Below, piece after piece: positions 10,857-23,400 of a stretch of DNA of 64,000 bases. The stretch spans positions 1,021,905-1,085,904 of the forward strand of contig SCFE01000103.1 of the NCBI GenBank assembly GCA_004352715.1, in the 5' to 3' direction. The position numbers were made by a program, and so were the translations under genes. Numbering within the stretch: position 1 is the first letter of the stretch; each line of letters starts with the position of its first letter. The notes beneath the pieces were generated by a model. The model searched no databases and was not told where the DNA came from. It saw only the letters and a list, made by a program, of their open reading frames with translations. The DNA comes from Hofstenia miamia. Its lineage: Eukaryota; Xenacoelomorpha; Acoela.

Positions 10857-11945
10857 TTAAGCGTAGGCTTGATTGAAGAGATAGGTCTTCAATTTTGACT
10901 TGAAGACCGTAGGGGATGTTAATTCTTTCAAGTAGTTAGGCAGATTGTTATAAATCCTGGGACCACAAACTGCAAATGCCGAATCAGTTGCAGCCAGACG
11001 TATTCTTGGTACAACATACAAAATGTCATTGTCTGACCGCAGAGGTCGGTCATGAAGGACAGGAATAAGAAGCTCATTGAGGTAGTGAGGCGCACAACCA
11101 TGAGTTGCCTTCCACACCAGTAAGGCGATCTTATACAAAATTCTTTCCTTGATTGGTAACCAATGCAGTGAGATAAGGTGCGAAGTAACATGATCATGGT
11201 ATCTTAATCGGAATATAATGCGGGCGCAACTGTTTTGAACCTTCTGCAAACGACTGATTGCATACTCAGGACAGCCATAAAGGAGAGCGTTGTATTGGTC
11301 AAGTTTACATGTGACAAGAGAGCGAATCAATGACGTTGTTGAATCAACAGACAAATAATCCCGTATTTTTCTGATGTTTCGTAAATGGATGTTGCAGGAC
11401 TTGATGATATTAGAAATGTGAGTCTTCATAGTTAATGACTCGTCCAAAGGACAACCCAAATATTTTACAATCTTCTTAGGATAGACGGAATGGCCAGCAA
11501 AATTCAAGCAGATGTCACAGGGCAGTTTCTTAAGTTTATGGGGCGTGCCCAAAATGATAAATTCAGTCTTGTCGCCATTAAGCATAAGAAGCATGTTACC
11601 CATAGATTGCCACAAGACATTCAAAATAAATTCGGCTTGATTAATCCANNNNNNNNNNNNNNNNNNNNNNNNNNNNNNNNNNNNNNNNNNNNNNNNNNNN
11701 NNNNNNNNNNNNNNNNNNNNNNNNNNNNNNNNNNNNNNNNNNNNNNNNNNNNNNNNNNNNNNNNNNNNNNNNNNNNNNNGCTTGATTAATCCATTCCGTA
11801 AATTCGTCCAGGGAAAAGCAGTAGTACAGCTGTGTATCATCTGTATAAAGGTGATGATTAACATTGTTTCTTGTACAGATGTCAGCTATGAACATGTTAT
11901 AGATAGTGAATAACGTAGGCCCGAGCACTGAGCCCTGAGGTACTC

Positions 11946-11949
<4 letters not shown>
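10857..11949 (-). pseudogene. LINE reverse transcriptase, C-terminal half
   Basis: Reverse transcriptase of an endonuclease-type LINE copying its own RNA at a nicked target. In order on the minus strand: [11 protein letters not shown] (RT motif B), [11 protein letters not shown] (the catalytic YxDD box with T in the variable position), an N gap, LNGDKTEFIILG and VKYLGCPLDESLTMKTHI (thumb start), CKLDQYNALLYG, ARIIFRL and LHWLPIKERILYKIALLVWK (post-RT region), VPRIRLAATDSAFAVCGPRI, and a C-terminus FKSKLKTYLF with stop at 10,857. This layout and ending are typical of CR1/L2/Rex-like elements. The endonuclease and the N-terminal RT fingers are missing. The part after the gap is open for roughly 265 codons, so it is fairly young despite truncation. 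Confidence 0.85.
11649..11779. other. assembly gap, 131 N
   Basis: The left flank ends GCTTGATTAATCCA and the right flank begins with the same sequence, so the gap probably separates overlapping contig ends. Confidence 0.9.

Positions 11950-11979
<30 letters not shown>
11949..11979. repeat. (AT)n microsatellite
   Basis: Separates the truncated LINE from the Tc1-like end. Confidence 0.95.
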
Positions 11980-11982
<3 letters not shown>

Positions 11983-12695
11983 GCATGGCAAAAAGTTTGG
12001 AATATTCAAATTTATTCTAAATTATTTGTACAGAATGTTCTGATATTTTATGCGCTTAGTCAATCGAATCAGTATCTTTTTCATCTTAGCAAATATTTAT
12101 ATTGATTAAAAAATATTTGTGTATGCATTTCACGTGATAATACGAAAACCATTCAAAATTGGTTATGAGCTCGTTCATACACAGCCAACAATCAACGCCT
12201 ATTAAAAAATTTTAATTTCAACACACTTTATTCACGCGACAGAATTATAAAATATATACATCATTATCATATATTTAGTGTGTTCAATACTTCGTATGTC
12301 CACCTCTGGCATTAAGTAGAGCACGTAGACGTCGTGGCATACTGGAAACAAGGGTAGTTAGAGTTTCAACCGGTATATCCTGCCAAAATTCACCACAGCC
12401 TGTCTCAGTTCGGCTACAGTTGTTGCGATATTGTCCATGTTGTTCAATCCACAAGAAGCTTCCGCCCACAGATTCTCTATTGGATTCAAATCCGGTGACA
12501 TGGCAGGCCACTCCATCTGCTCCACACCCTCCTTTTCCAGATAATCTTGTATCAGTCGTGGTCTATGAGGGGTAACGTTGTCATCTTGGTATATAAAGTT
12601 TGCTCTGAAATGTCGTCTGGCAAATGGTAACATGTTGGTTTCCAAAATTCGCTGATACTGGTGCTGGTTGAGGTTTCCCTCTACTGTGCAGTGTT
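11979..12695 (-). mobile_element. Tc1-like transposon, truncated
   Basis: The 3' end of a Tc1 element: GGCAAAAAGTTTGGAATATTC at about 11,986-12,006 resembles Tc1-family terminal repeats (GGC.AAAGTTTGGAATA) and lies against (TA)n, consistent with the TA target of Tc1. Coding sequence follows at higher coordinates. The N-terminal half and the opposite terminal repeat are missing; similarity stops near 12,695. Confidence 0.75.
12284..12695 (-). pseudogene. Tc1 transposase, C-terminal half, frameshifted
   Basis: DDE transposase of the Tc1/mariner superfamily, which cuts and pastes at TA. Reading the minus strand from 12,695: VEGNLNQHQYQRILETN, then FIYQDDNVTPHRPRLIQDYL (second catalytic Asp block), then MEWPAMSPDLNPIENLWAE with the third catalytic residue, 34 residues after the Asp (D34E, Tc1 type). 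Near 12,400 the frame changes to one ending IPVETLTTLVSSMPRRLRAL then LNARGGHTKY and a stop, the canonical Tc1 C-terminus. The first Asp and both DNA-binding helix-turn-helix motifs are absent. Not functional. Confidence 0.9.
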
Positions 12696-15600
12696 AAATA
12701 TTTGTACATAAACCAATCAAATTCAAGCATCTCTTCAAATTAGTGAATATGTTTTATGCATTAATGTTTAATTTATAAATAGTGTAAAATGAAATAGCAC
12801 AAACTTGAATATTAGTATGTTTATATAACTGTTTGTATAACTAGTTTTAGAAAATATATCTTTGTTTTACAATACTTCATATCAAGTATGAAGAGAAAGC
12901 GATGCTTTCATTGTCTACTGACTTGTTCTATAATTCAATAGTGTGGATATCATTCCACTTTACTCCACTTTAAGTCTGAAATTAAAATCCTTTTTATTAA
13001 TTTGATCAATTTATTTAGTTGGTTATTTTCCACTATCATCAATTCTGAAATTTATAAAACTATATTGAGAACTTTTGAGTATCAAATATAAGTCTGAAAT
13101 TCACAGATGCATCTTAGGAGAACAAAATATCACTCAATTTTCAAAAAGAAGACAAGAGACTTCTAGAGAGGGAGCGAAGTATCTTCCAAATTTAATGTTG
13201 TTTGCAGGAATCTTTTTAATCTGGTGAACTTCCTATCTTTTTGAGCTACTAGACTTCTACAATCCTCATTGGCACCTGAAAAAAGTTTGACCTTTCAATC
13301 AACTGATAAAGTCGGATCAGTACCGCTTGGCGCAGGGCCAGTATGTAAAATTCGAACGTACTCAAACCTTCAGATAGCCCAATTATGTATATATATATAT
13401 ATGTATATGGGTCAGTTAGAAGCATATTTACTGCAATATTCATATTATATGTATTAATTGCATTGCAAATAGTAAGCCCACATTTTTTGCACATACAAGC
13501 CTTGTAAGGTTTCTTCAATGCCTTTGTTTTTTCCGTTACATTGTGCTTACATTTATATTATATATTTCTAAAGAATTACAGACAAATATTATTCTGATTC
13601 ATAATTTGAAAAACGATTTTCCAGAACATTTAAATGTTCATTAGTAAAATTTATTGTAAAATATTAATAAAATTTCGATTTAATAAAAAATCGGTTTTAG
13701 GGACTGCCTCTAATTACACATCTATATCGATTATAATAACCGATATCGTTAAGAAAAGATTTATTATAAATATTTTTCATTAGAACAAGTGGAACGCATT
13801 ATTTTCCATACAAAAAACAAAAATAAATGCGTTTGCTCAAGGCAAGTGTGTTTCTAAAGGTATTTTTGTCAGTGAATACATATTTAAAACAGCTATAAAG
13901 TTAGCTTCCTCTATTGTAAATGCAAGGGCAATGCATAAAAGTACTTCGACGTTCATTATGCTAATGATTTCAAAATACTATAATTCTGATTTACTCCATT
14001 TACTTTAAAAAGGAAGTCTTAACTCGAAAACAGCTAATTGGATATGAAATCCACTTTTTTAATTAAGATAAAACAAAATGTTACTAGAGGTTATCATATT
14101 TAAAGAAATTTCTTAAATAATATTTATTAATTGTTTTTAGCAGTCATTGACTTTGTTTTTATTGGGCAAAGTTTCTATCGAAATTTACTGTGCAGTCCCT
14201 TAATGATTTAAGCAGTAGTATGTCCTTTTGTATTACTAAAGGTACATCAATTGAGTTACAGAATTGTGACAATTGCAGAAAAGGGCTGATTAACCTTAAA
14301 CAACCCCAGAATTTTTCAAAAATTTTTATAGTTATTGAAGATTCTCTTAAGTAATTATATCTCAAAGACTATGAAAAGATATCCAAAATCTGAAAGCACT
14401 ACGTGATAGAGGAGAGGCTCTTTTTTTCACTTTCGCTCTTAATCCGAGACCTACTCTATACCGATTTCTGACTTAGTGTATGGCACACCTCAATGGGCTT
14501 GGGAGATCTGTACACATACATAGAGACAGATTTCGTTGCTTCCAAGGCCTCGACACTTTATAATTACATAAACGTTACGCAATTTTCAAAGAAAATTAAT
14601 TAATCTTAAGCAGTTACTTCAGTCTCACCAATGCATTTTAATAGAAATTGTTCCACCATAGACAGGTGCTGTGCCTCGTGATGTCCTAATAGACTTGGTA
14701 AAAACTCTTTGTAAATGTTGAAAAATTTGTTTGCTTAGCGTTTAGAATGTGACAATTGTTTTCGGGTAAAAATGGAAAATTCTTTATTTCACCAATAATT
14801 TGCAATAATAAACTTTTAAAAGTTTCTAATCAGGCTTCCCCAAATATTGGAGAAAAATATAATTCTTTGAAAATAATGTACTTACATCGGAAATAATATG
14901 ATATCATGGAACTACAGCAGAAAACCAAAAATTGTGTAGCCCATTTTTCTTAAAGTTATGCCTTTATGCGAAGTCAAGCATGAGCATACTTCAGGATTCA
15001 CCAGAATAAAGTAATAGTCACTCATGTATTTTTATGGATTACATGAAAGTAATGGTCAGGTTGGGAAAATCAAAAGCGAGGTTGAAGTGGTTACGATAGG
15101 TATCACTCAACAGTTCCAATTTACTTTTGTCAATGATTGCATGCAAAACTAGAACAACAGTATTGCAAAGTACTAGGCCTACATAGAGACATAATGATTA
15201 CAGGAACAAAAATCCTTTAACAAATCACGGTTTAGAATTATTCTCTACGACAAATAATTTAGGCAAATTCAACCAAATGCAAAAGATTAGCATTCTACAG
15301 TAGGAGAGAAAAATAGTGAATTGACTTACAGTATATCAACAATTAAGTCGTGTATAACCGCAGAAAGATCCGATATAAAGATATAATATAATGAGTGTAT
15401 TTATTCTGACCAGTGACCAAATCTCGGTCAAAATGATCTACAAATTAGAAATAAAAAATGCAATGAATAATACATTTACAACACGAGGCGTAATCAATAT
15501 CGAAGGACTTTTTGATTTGAGTAAGAATGAACAATTTTACCACGCGATTTGTTCTAGTAGTAATAACATGTCGTCTGTGAGCACATAGGGAATACCAATG

Positions 15601-16746
15601 ACATTTCTCCTGCGGAATCTAATGATTTAGGGGATGACTTCTGCTTTGTATTTTTTCCCGCAACTTATCACATATAGAATCCCGTCTTTTGTTTAATGTG
15701 GTGATTTTTAGGGTTTGACATGCATCAGAGTAAGATTGCGTAGGTAATACAATTCTGAAAACACGTTTTTGTATCTTTGTGGCTTATTTGTGTCAACTAT
15801 CTATATAGAAAAAATTGCACTTTTAAGAATTGTCTAAGACGATCAACAAGAAGTTTTTGAGATGCATATGTAAAGATGACAATCGGAATTCCTTAAAGAT
15901 ATTTCAGCAGCATTTCAGACTGAGTGAATAGATTTGGAATATTAAAAAAGAATAAAAAGAACAGCACAACAGAAGTCTTTATGTAATCATTAAAAAAAGC
16001 ATTAAAGCAGTTCATAAAGCACCAGGAAAAAAAAGTAAATTCCATTGCGCAATGACCTAGAATACAATTTTTTTCAGTGAAATTATTCCAGGATACATAT
16101 AAAAATAGGCCTGTTGGTTTGTCCGTACCCATATTTTAAGCTCATTATCTCCACAGTTAAATGTTATTTAACTAAAATAGATTCACCAACAAGAAAATCT
16201 GCAAATGTGCTATTATACGTTTATATTTAAACAGCTATATTCAACAAAACTATCTATGGAGTTGGCATTGATATTTATTCTGCATAAGATCAAATCAATT
16301 GGCTCTGATATCTATTGATATCATTTAATATCAATTCAAATTAATATAAATCTCTTATTGATATCAATTCAAATCGATAAGAATGTCTTATTAATATCAA
16401 CAGTACTACATGGTTTGGCTGCAGTATATTCCTCAAGTATTTCAAGGAAATTAACCAACTGTATGCAGTCATATATGTAAGTGAAGGCAGACGATTCCTT
16501 AATAAGTACCTAATACATTCTTGATGTACTGTCTTAGGGTTATATATTTATGAAATTTCATCCTATATTGTTGAATGACACCTACTATTGTAGGCTCATT
16601 ATTAACTGTGAAAATTGCATTATATTATCTTCAACCATAATTGCCACTTAAATCCTTACTAAGTAAAACAACTTGCAATTGAAATAATAGACATGTTTGT
16701 AAAGTTGCAAAATTCGCTTCCAATAAAGTTGCTTTCTAAAGCGCCC
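12696..16746. other. AT-rich intergenic DNA, nothing recognised
   Basis: About 4 kb. Contains a short (TA)n at 13,385-13,404 and an ATATCAATT motif cluster at 16,290-16,405. Open frames at 13,249-13,518, 14,159-14,365, 15,391-15,588 and 15,893-16,132 show no domain, no conserved motif and AT-driven composition. Confidence 0.55.
16290..16405. repeat. degenerate ATATCAATT motif cluster
   Basis: TTGATATC, AATATCAATTCAAAT and related words repeat about every 20-30 bp, like the cluster at 3361-3480. Confidence 0.4.
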
Positions 16747-16768
16747 TATATATATATATATATATATT
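16747..16768. repeat. (TA)n microsatellite
   Basis: Short pure TA run. Confidence 0.9.
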
Positions 16769-18654
16769 TCCACAGTACTTGCTGCAGTTGGTCCAATTTG
16801 CGTTCATTGTTGCGTAATACTCACTTCATATTTTTTAAGAGTTCTAAGCATTTTTGGCAATATTTCAATTATATATTTATGTCCATTTCATTGTCTCAAG
16901 CAACATGGAGATGATAAAATATTTTGTTTGAAATTTTAAGTATTTTCATTTCCAATTTACTCTACGGGTATTATAAAGATATTTACAGATATGTTCCGTA
17001 GTATTACAAAGACAATTTTTAGGTTTTTTTAACAAGCATTTCATCTTAAAAGCATTGACTCAAAGTTTGTAAGAAATAAAATAACTTCAATTTAAAGTTA
17101 TTTTCTACTAGTTTTGTTATGATTAACTTTGAGAAGTTTCATTTAAGTTCATAAAAGTTTATTATCAACATATTTGAGTATTTAACGTAGGTTGCATTTA
17201 CATATGAAATAGTAAAATACCGAAATTAAAACTTAAAGAATACCTTGACAGCTAGTAATTGACTTAAAAAACAAACAAATTTAACGCGATGACACCGCTT
17301 AAGTAACTGAATAAAGATTAATTTAACATTAACATACTCCGGTCAGTATGCAACAGATGTATCAGAAATGCACTTCTTAACGTTGAAATCAAAGGTGTAA
17401 ATGGGCTGTCGTATTTTACCCATGCAATTCAGCTTGAGTTATTCGATATCTATTGAGGTTTTTGAGTAATCTATTTGATCTCACACATTTCTTATTCATC
17501 AACACACAGCAAAAGATGGCTGAAGAGGCTATATCTCTACATCAATTGCGACTTTTTTTAGGTTGAATTGACATAGACACGAAAGTAAAATGTTCCAATT
17601 TTTGTGTAGGGATAAAGGCTAGCATCGTGAGCTTATTGCCGTGCTGTGATGAAATTCTCTCCTCTTAAAAGGGCTAGTGCATAGGTCAGTGCTCTGTTGT
17701 TCTGACTTTGCAGGTTTCTACAATAATTTGGCCGAAATTTTTTTTCGACTTATTGGGTATTATTTTTACATTGTACATGTTTTGGTTGTGGGTTTCGACC
17801 AAGTGAATAATAAAAAAGGCTTCTTACCTATGTCGATATAAGTGTTCACTTTAACTAAATCCAGATGATTCCTTACAGTGGAAACATTGCTAAAGCAAAG
17901 CGACTTAAGCCAAGCTTAATCTATTACACAGAAATTAAGCTATACAGGATAACAATAGAGGCAAGAACTTGCGCTAAATCCAAAAATAATAGAATAAAAT
18001 TAAAAAAAATCGGCTAAGGTTTATTGCCCTACTAACTGATTTCGTACGTTGTACTGATTGCCCCTTTATTGCCTTCCTCTATAATTTCTGTAATATAAGA
18101 CCAAAACTTTGACAGTAAAGGCCTTCTTCTGATTATTTATTATTATCTCATTATCAAGTAAATAAAGAGAACCGTTTGATAGAAAAGCATCGCTTAGATA
18201 GACATGAAAACAATGATGGCCAATTCACCACCAACGATATTATTTTCAAAAATGGGAATATTTGGGTTTCACTAGTCGCACAGGAAAAAAACCTGTGAGA
18301 ATCAAATACTAGACTAATTAACAAATTTAGAACGGTCTAAGGTACAAAATATCATAAAGCAAATTCCACTTGATATAATATGTAAAATGCATTCAACAAA
18401 AAATTTGGCGAATTCACCCTCTTCTAATTTAAGATCACTAATCAAAAACATCAAACATTACGGCCCAAATTTGGCCCACCTAATATTCTTACAAGAAAAT
18501 ACAAGAATCTGAAAATTTACTATTTGACACAATTTTTGGATTTTGAAGACATTTTCCACCTCTCAATCTAAGAATTATGATTTATGAACTCAACATCCCT
18601 CTTAAAGTAATTCACTAACTATTTCTTTAGAAAAAATAGGGTCATAAATTATCG
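16769..18654. other. AT-rich intergenic DNA, nothing recognised
   Basis: No supported gene or repeat. Confidence 0.55.
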
Positions 18655-19250
18655 ACGCAGCAAAGCCCATAATCCAGGTCCGGACCTTACACATTGGAAG
18701 TGTGACATCTAAGGCCAATTTAACCGTTGGAATGCTCAAGAGATCCCTGGCACGCAAAGTGCTTATTTGTCTTAAATCTAATTAGAGGAGTGAAGCCGAA
18801 GACCGAACTTAAGAGGGTTGTACCTCTCCCTATTTGACCAAACCAAGGCCACTGTGGCACAGCAAAGCTGCTTCACTCGCATAGAAAACGCTGGGAAATA
18901 TCCTTAGTCCAGAAGAAAGAGTTATCTATTGCATGACTGCCCCATGAGGCGCACTCATAGTTCAAAAACCAGTGACAGCATTGCTGACAGCATATCCAAT
19001 GCTCGCCGTCTGTCCACTAAATCCAAACTGACAAACTTCACCACTTGCACAAAATAGCAAAATTTACTTAGCAGCACCTTCGTCCACGCTATGGCTTAAT
19101 ATTCAGCGACTGCGTACAGTGACATTGGAGTTACCAAGGAACCGCAACATGGAGGCTATCATACTAGAACGGTTTAGGTACACTGCCATTTGGGTTCCAA
19201 ATTGGAACTTCCAATTGCTTAAGGTAATATCCAGTATACTGTTATAAACT
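18655..19250. other. GC-richer island of unknown nature
   Basis: About 600 bp with visibly more G and C than its surroundings, including the palindromic AGGTCCGGACCT and many non-AT words, but no open frame over 60 codons and no recognised RNA or transposon end. It may be an old repeat or a former coding region. Confidence 0.4.
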
Positions 19251-19310
19251 ACATGAAAGTGAGTGTTTTATGAAATATATTTATATAGATAGAAACATAT
19301 AAAACATTTT

Positions 19311-19311
<1 letters not shown>

Positions 19312-19344
<33 letters not shown>
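19312..19344. repeat. (TAA)n microsatellite, 5' flank of Dong copy 1
   Basis: Eleven TAA units immediately before the truncated LINE. Dong elements are known to target TAA repeats. Confidence 0.9.
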
Positions 19345-19353
19345 GTAGTAGTT

Positions 19354-20432
19354 AGGTGGAACAAGAATGAACTGAGGGAATTAGACAGGGAGACAAGGAA
19401 GACACTAGCAGCAGAGAGAGCATTCAACCTCAATGGAGATGTAGATAGGCTGTACATGGCAAGGCATAAGGGAGGAAAAGGGCTGCTAAGTGTTGAGGAA
19501 ACTGTAGAAGCAGAAGTACTAGTGCTAAGGGAATATGTAGAAAAGCAACCCAGAGGATCCCTACTAGAGGTCACTAAGGAGATAAAGAAGATAAGAACTG
19601 AGAGTGAAGGAAAGAAGATATACCAGAGTAGGATGGAATCAGAGAGACAAACAAGGTATAGGCAGAAGGCAATGCATGGAGAATACTGGAGGAACACAGA
19701 AATGTGTGACAGAGAAGAGAGCAACAAGTGGTTAAAGAAGGCAGGACTGAAGAGAGAAACAGAAGCACTAATAATGGCAGCACAGGAGCAAGCAATAAGA
19801 ACAAACTGGGTGAAGAAGCATATAGACAGAAGAGTAAAAGTAAGTGATAAGTGTAGGCTATGTAAGAAAGAGTCAGAGACAGTAGATCATCTGATAGCAG
19901 GGTGTGAGAAGTTGGCACAGAATGAATATAAGTTCAGGCATGACAAGGTGGGAAGAATGGTACACTGGAGTTTGAGCAGGCAGCATGGGTTAGAAGCAGG
20001 AGACAAGTGGTATGAGCACAAACCACAGGGCGTCATAGAAAATGAGAAAGTTAAGATAGTGTGGGACTTCAACATACAGATGAGCAAAGTGAGAAGCACG
20101 GAGGCCAGACAGTAGTGGTAGACAAAGAGAAAAGATTAGGAACAGTGATAGACATAGCAGTACCAAAGAACAGAAATGTAGAAAGCAAAGAGAAAGAGAA
20201 GATAGACAAGTACAGAGAGTTAGCAGAGGAAATAGAAAGGCTGTGGAAGTTAAAGAAGGTTGAAGTAGTCCCGATAGTTGTAGAAGCACTAGGAGCAGTG
20301 AGTAAGAAGCATAAGAGATACTTGGAGGATTTGGGAGTACCAAAGTGGGGAGGAGCAGTAGCACAGAAGGCAGCATTGTTAGGAACAGCTAGAGTCCTGA
20401 GGAAAGCTCTAAGACTCCCTGGGAACTGGTGA
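19354..20432 (+). pseudogene. R4/Dong ORF C-terminus: zinc knuckle and RLE endonuclease, frameshifted
   Basis: The C-terminal part of an RLE LINE polyprotein. It begins RWNKNELRELDRETRKTL, a post-RT segment conserved in R4/Dong elements, and continues MARHKGGKGLLSVEE. The zinc knuckle is CRLCKKESETVDHLIAGC (C-x2-C-x8-H-x4-C). Then follow KWYEHKPQGVIENEKVKIVW and, after a frame change at about 20,090-20,115, VIDIAVPKNRNVE with a downstream lysine and tyrosine (EKIDKYREL), the PD-(D/E)xK nuclease core. The end is LLGTARVLRKALRLPGNW. Compared with copy 2, two 2-base deletions near 20,091 and 20,111 destroy the RPD motif of the nuclease and shift the frame. Thus the copy is dead, although all else reads well. 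Confidence 0.88.
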
Positions 20433-20480
20433 GTTCCCCGAGCTGAGAGGGATACCAGCATGAAGCTGTGAGAAGTAGGA

Positions 20481-20493
20481 AATAATAATAATA
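20481..20493. repeat. (AAT)n tail of Dong copy 1
   Basis: Four AAT/TAA units at the 3' junction. Confidence 0.85.
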
Positions 20494-23400
20494 AGGCAGT
20501 TGAGAACAGGTGCAGGGTAGGTAAGGGCGAAAAATATCATAAAAATTTTTGTGAAATATTTCAAGAGAAGATCCTTTGAGTAATTTTTTTTCCTTTCAAT
20601 CGTTTTAATATGAAGCGTTTGTCCATTAAACATATTAATTTATTTGTGTTCAGATGTGAATTTAAAACGAAATTTTGCCTAAACAAAAATCTATATAGTT
20701 TGTAAAAGTGCCTGCACAAGATGCTACATGACCATGGTCTTCTTAGTGGGCTTTTTATCTAGCATATTTTCGGGTTTCCAAAATTTGTGACTTGCATGTT
20801 GTTTGGGGAAATAAATGAATGAATACTATTATAATTCTTTCAATAATATTAATAACTCAATAACCACGTTTTTAGATCAATAACCTAATATATTGCGGGG
20901 ATTTGTAATCATAAATTATTTGAATAACATATAATTAACAACCAACTGGATTTAGGGAAATGTGTAATGCCGTTACTATGGAACTCATACATAAAAGTTA
21001 TGAGACGAAATGAAACAGACTATTCTGAAAATTAAGTGCTGTCTCTTTAGGTCATTTTTGAATGATGACATAATGAGATTACGTTTAAATTTCAGCAGTT
21101 GTCGCTGAAAGTCAATTGAGCAGAAATTTAATTTTAATATCATTAAACAGATTTATTAGTCATTAAGACTTTTATATGCAAAATAAGTCAGTGATACACT
21201 GAACAGACATCGCGTATAAAATTCTCATTGTCCTTTCTTGGTGTATATTTTATACAATAATAGCCTGGAAATTCCTTGAGCACAATAATTAGAATGCTCT
21301 CATAATATTTGCTAAGTTCTCTTTAATCCTATTTCACCACTTTCTTGAATATCTATTATGTTGTTTCAATATTTAAAATTATTATAAACCTTGACTAGAT
21401 TTATTAGTTAGAATTTTTAGCTAAACAAAAATCCTTTATGTTTATCCTGCATATTTCAAAATGTAGAAATCACAGATTTTGAAGCTATTTTACATATTCT
21501 GCTTCCAAATAAAAAATTTAAATATTTTGTGATTAATATTTTTTTAAATATTTCCTGATTTTTTTAATGTAAATTTTACAAAATCAAAAGGATATTAGAA
21601 CGTTGAATAAATTCATGATTCTTTTAAAGATATAATCTAATAGACATAAAAAATATACATAAATATATCGATTTAAAAAATGATTACTTGTCCACGAATA
21701 TAAATATTGAACTATGCATTAAAATTGAGAATTCGGTTATGCATCAGTTGATGATTGGATCATATTTAAAATATTTTTTAGTAAATCAGCAAACAATAGT
21801 ATTAGAAATTTCAACAGATACAAACAATATATTTCAATTCATTTACAAAAAGTATGAGAAATGTAATTGATTTAGTGATTGAAACAGAAACAGCTAAACA
21901 GTTCTTTAAGTTAATTCCAAATATAAGATGCTTCTTAGTACAAACAACCAATTTTTAAGATAAAATTTAAAATTTCGTCAACATATTTAATATCCTTTCA
22001 TTTATTGTTTGTACGAAGCCTGAATAAAAAAAGTGAGCTGTAATAAAATATTTTATTAACAAAATCATTTTTTAAATCATTTTCTGGATATTGGCTTAAT
22101 TGAAGAATTATTTCTTGATGAAATTTTTTTCCAAATCATGAAAATCAATTTCAATTAAGATTATTATGTACCAGAATGCTTTGTTGGTGTGGAGCAATTC
22201 TAGTGTTTTTTTGGCACAAATCCTTAAATGGATATCTGATATCGCTGAATATTCCTTTTTTAGTGTGACAATTATTGCAAAGAGAAAATAAATTACTTAT
22301 AGTATCTTTCTCTAGAGAATAAATAATTTATATTTAAATATTGACAATTACTTTTTTAGCATTCTAGAAATAGTAATTGATTATTTTACATGTCATATAC
22401 TCAAATTATTACACGACATCTGAATTTCAAAGAATCTTCCAAAAATAATGCACAATTGGGCCATAAGGACATACAATTTTTCTTCAAAACACAGATTACT
22501 TTATTTATAAAAGCAGCACTTTTTAAAATATTAAACACTTGCATAAGCTCGTAAATAACAAAAAGGTGAATATATTACTATCGATAGAAGAACATGTTCT
22601 GATAAAAGATGGAATAATTTATCAGAGAAATTTAAGTATTTCGCACTCTTCTGTACTAATTAACTCTGATTAAGATTGAAGTTGTGAAGAACTGTAGGTG
22701 AGGTAATTACAAATATTACTTTTCTAAGACATGGAAATTTGTAAATAGTATACCTTTGACATAATAAACATGTATATTTGCATATAGTGTGTAATGTTTC
22801 AAAGGTCTATATTTGAAAAACCTTTCAGGCAAAAGTTTGCATTATTATAAATAGATACAATACAGAGCATAACATACTACTTACAAATGTTAAGTAACTG
22901 ATGTCACTAATTGTAGGAAGCCAATACTTAATCATAAGATTCGAAATAGAACTCCAAGAACACAAACAGCAAAGAAACAAATATAGTATCAAAAATGAAA
23001 AACTAAAATAAAAAACTTTCTAAACGTATTGTTGTATAGTTTAATATGAGAAATATCACTATTTTGCAACAGACAGAATGTAATCATTGGTGTAAAATTG
23101 ACTTAATAATTATAGAACTTAGTCATTCAAACAATTTTATTAAATGGGTATAACACAACTTTCCGTTCAACTCAATATGAATGCGAGTGTTAATAATACT
23201 TTTCACAATGCTGGATAGGACTTAGGATGACCTATCTGTAGATATTAAACAATTAAATAGCATAAATATAATTGATACTCCTCAAGCCTCATAAAAAGTG
23301 GAGCTCTCCGAAAATAATTGCAGAATGTACTGAGCGACGTCGCATAATAATGGAAAATGGGTGATTTTTTTGCGTGGCCATTCTGTATAAAATATTTTTT

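Larger units (their letters stand above)
10746..11949 (-). mobile_element. CR1/L2-like non-LTR retrotransposon, 5'-truncated
   Basis: Minus-strand LINE. The 3' end has a short untranslated region with GCGCTATACAAGAA and a (TTA)n tail at 10,746-10,767. The 5' end is cut within the reverse transcriptase just before GVPQG, where the sequence meets (AT)n at 11,949. It is interrupted by 131 Ns (11,649-11,779) whose two sides share about 15 bases, so true missing sequence may be absent or negative. The hAT derivative at 10,325-10,738 abuts its tail. Confidence 0.85.
19345..20493 (+). mobile_element. R4/Dong-type LINE, 5'-truncated, copy 1
   Basis: A restriction-like-endonuclease (RLE) non-LTR retrotransposon fragment lying between two TAA tracts (19,312-19,344 and 20,481-20,493). 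The 3' untranslated region is only about 48 bp. The reverse transcriptase is missing by 5' truncation, a usual product of incomplete target-primed reverse transcription. Related copies are at 60,271-61,466 (minus) and 34,790-35,062 (minus). Confidence 0.85.

Noticed and set aside
19281-20461. Leu/Ser-rich minus-strand open frames
   Set aside because: They are antisense to the Dong LINE coding strand, whose purine-rich codons leave the opposite strand free of stops; the sense strand has the zinc knuckle and nuclease motifs.
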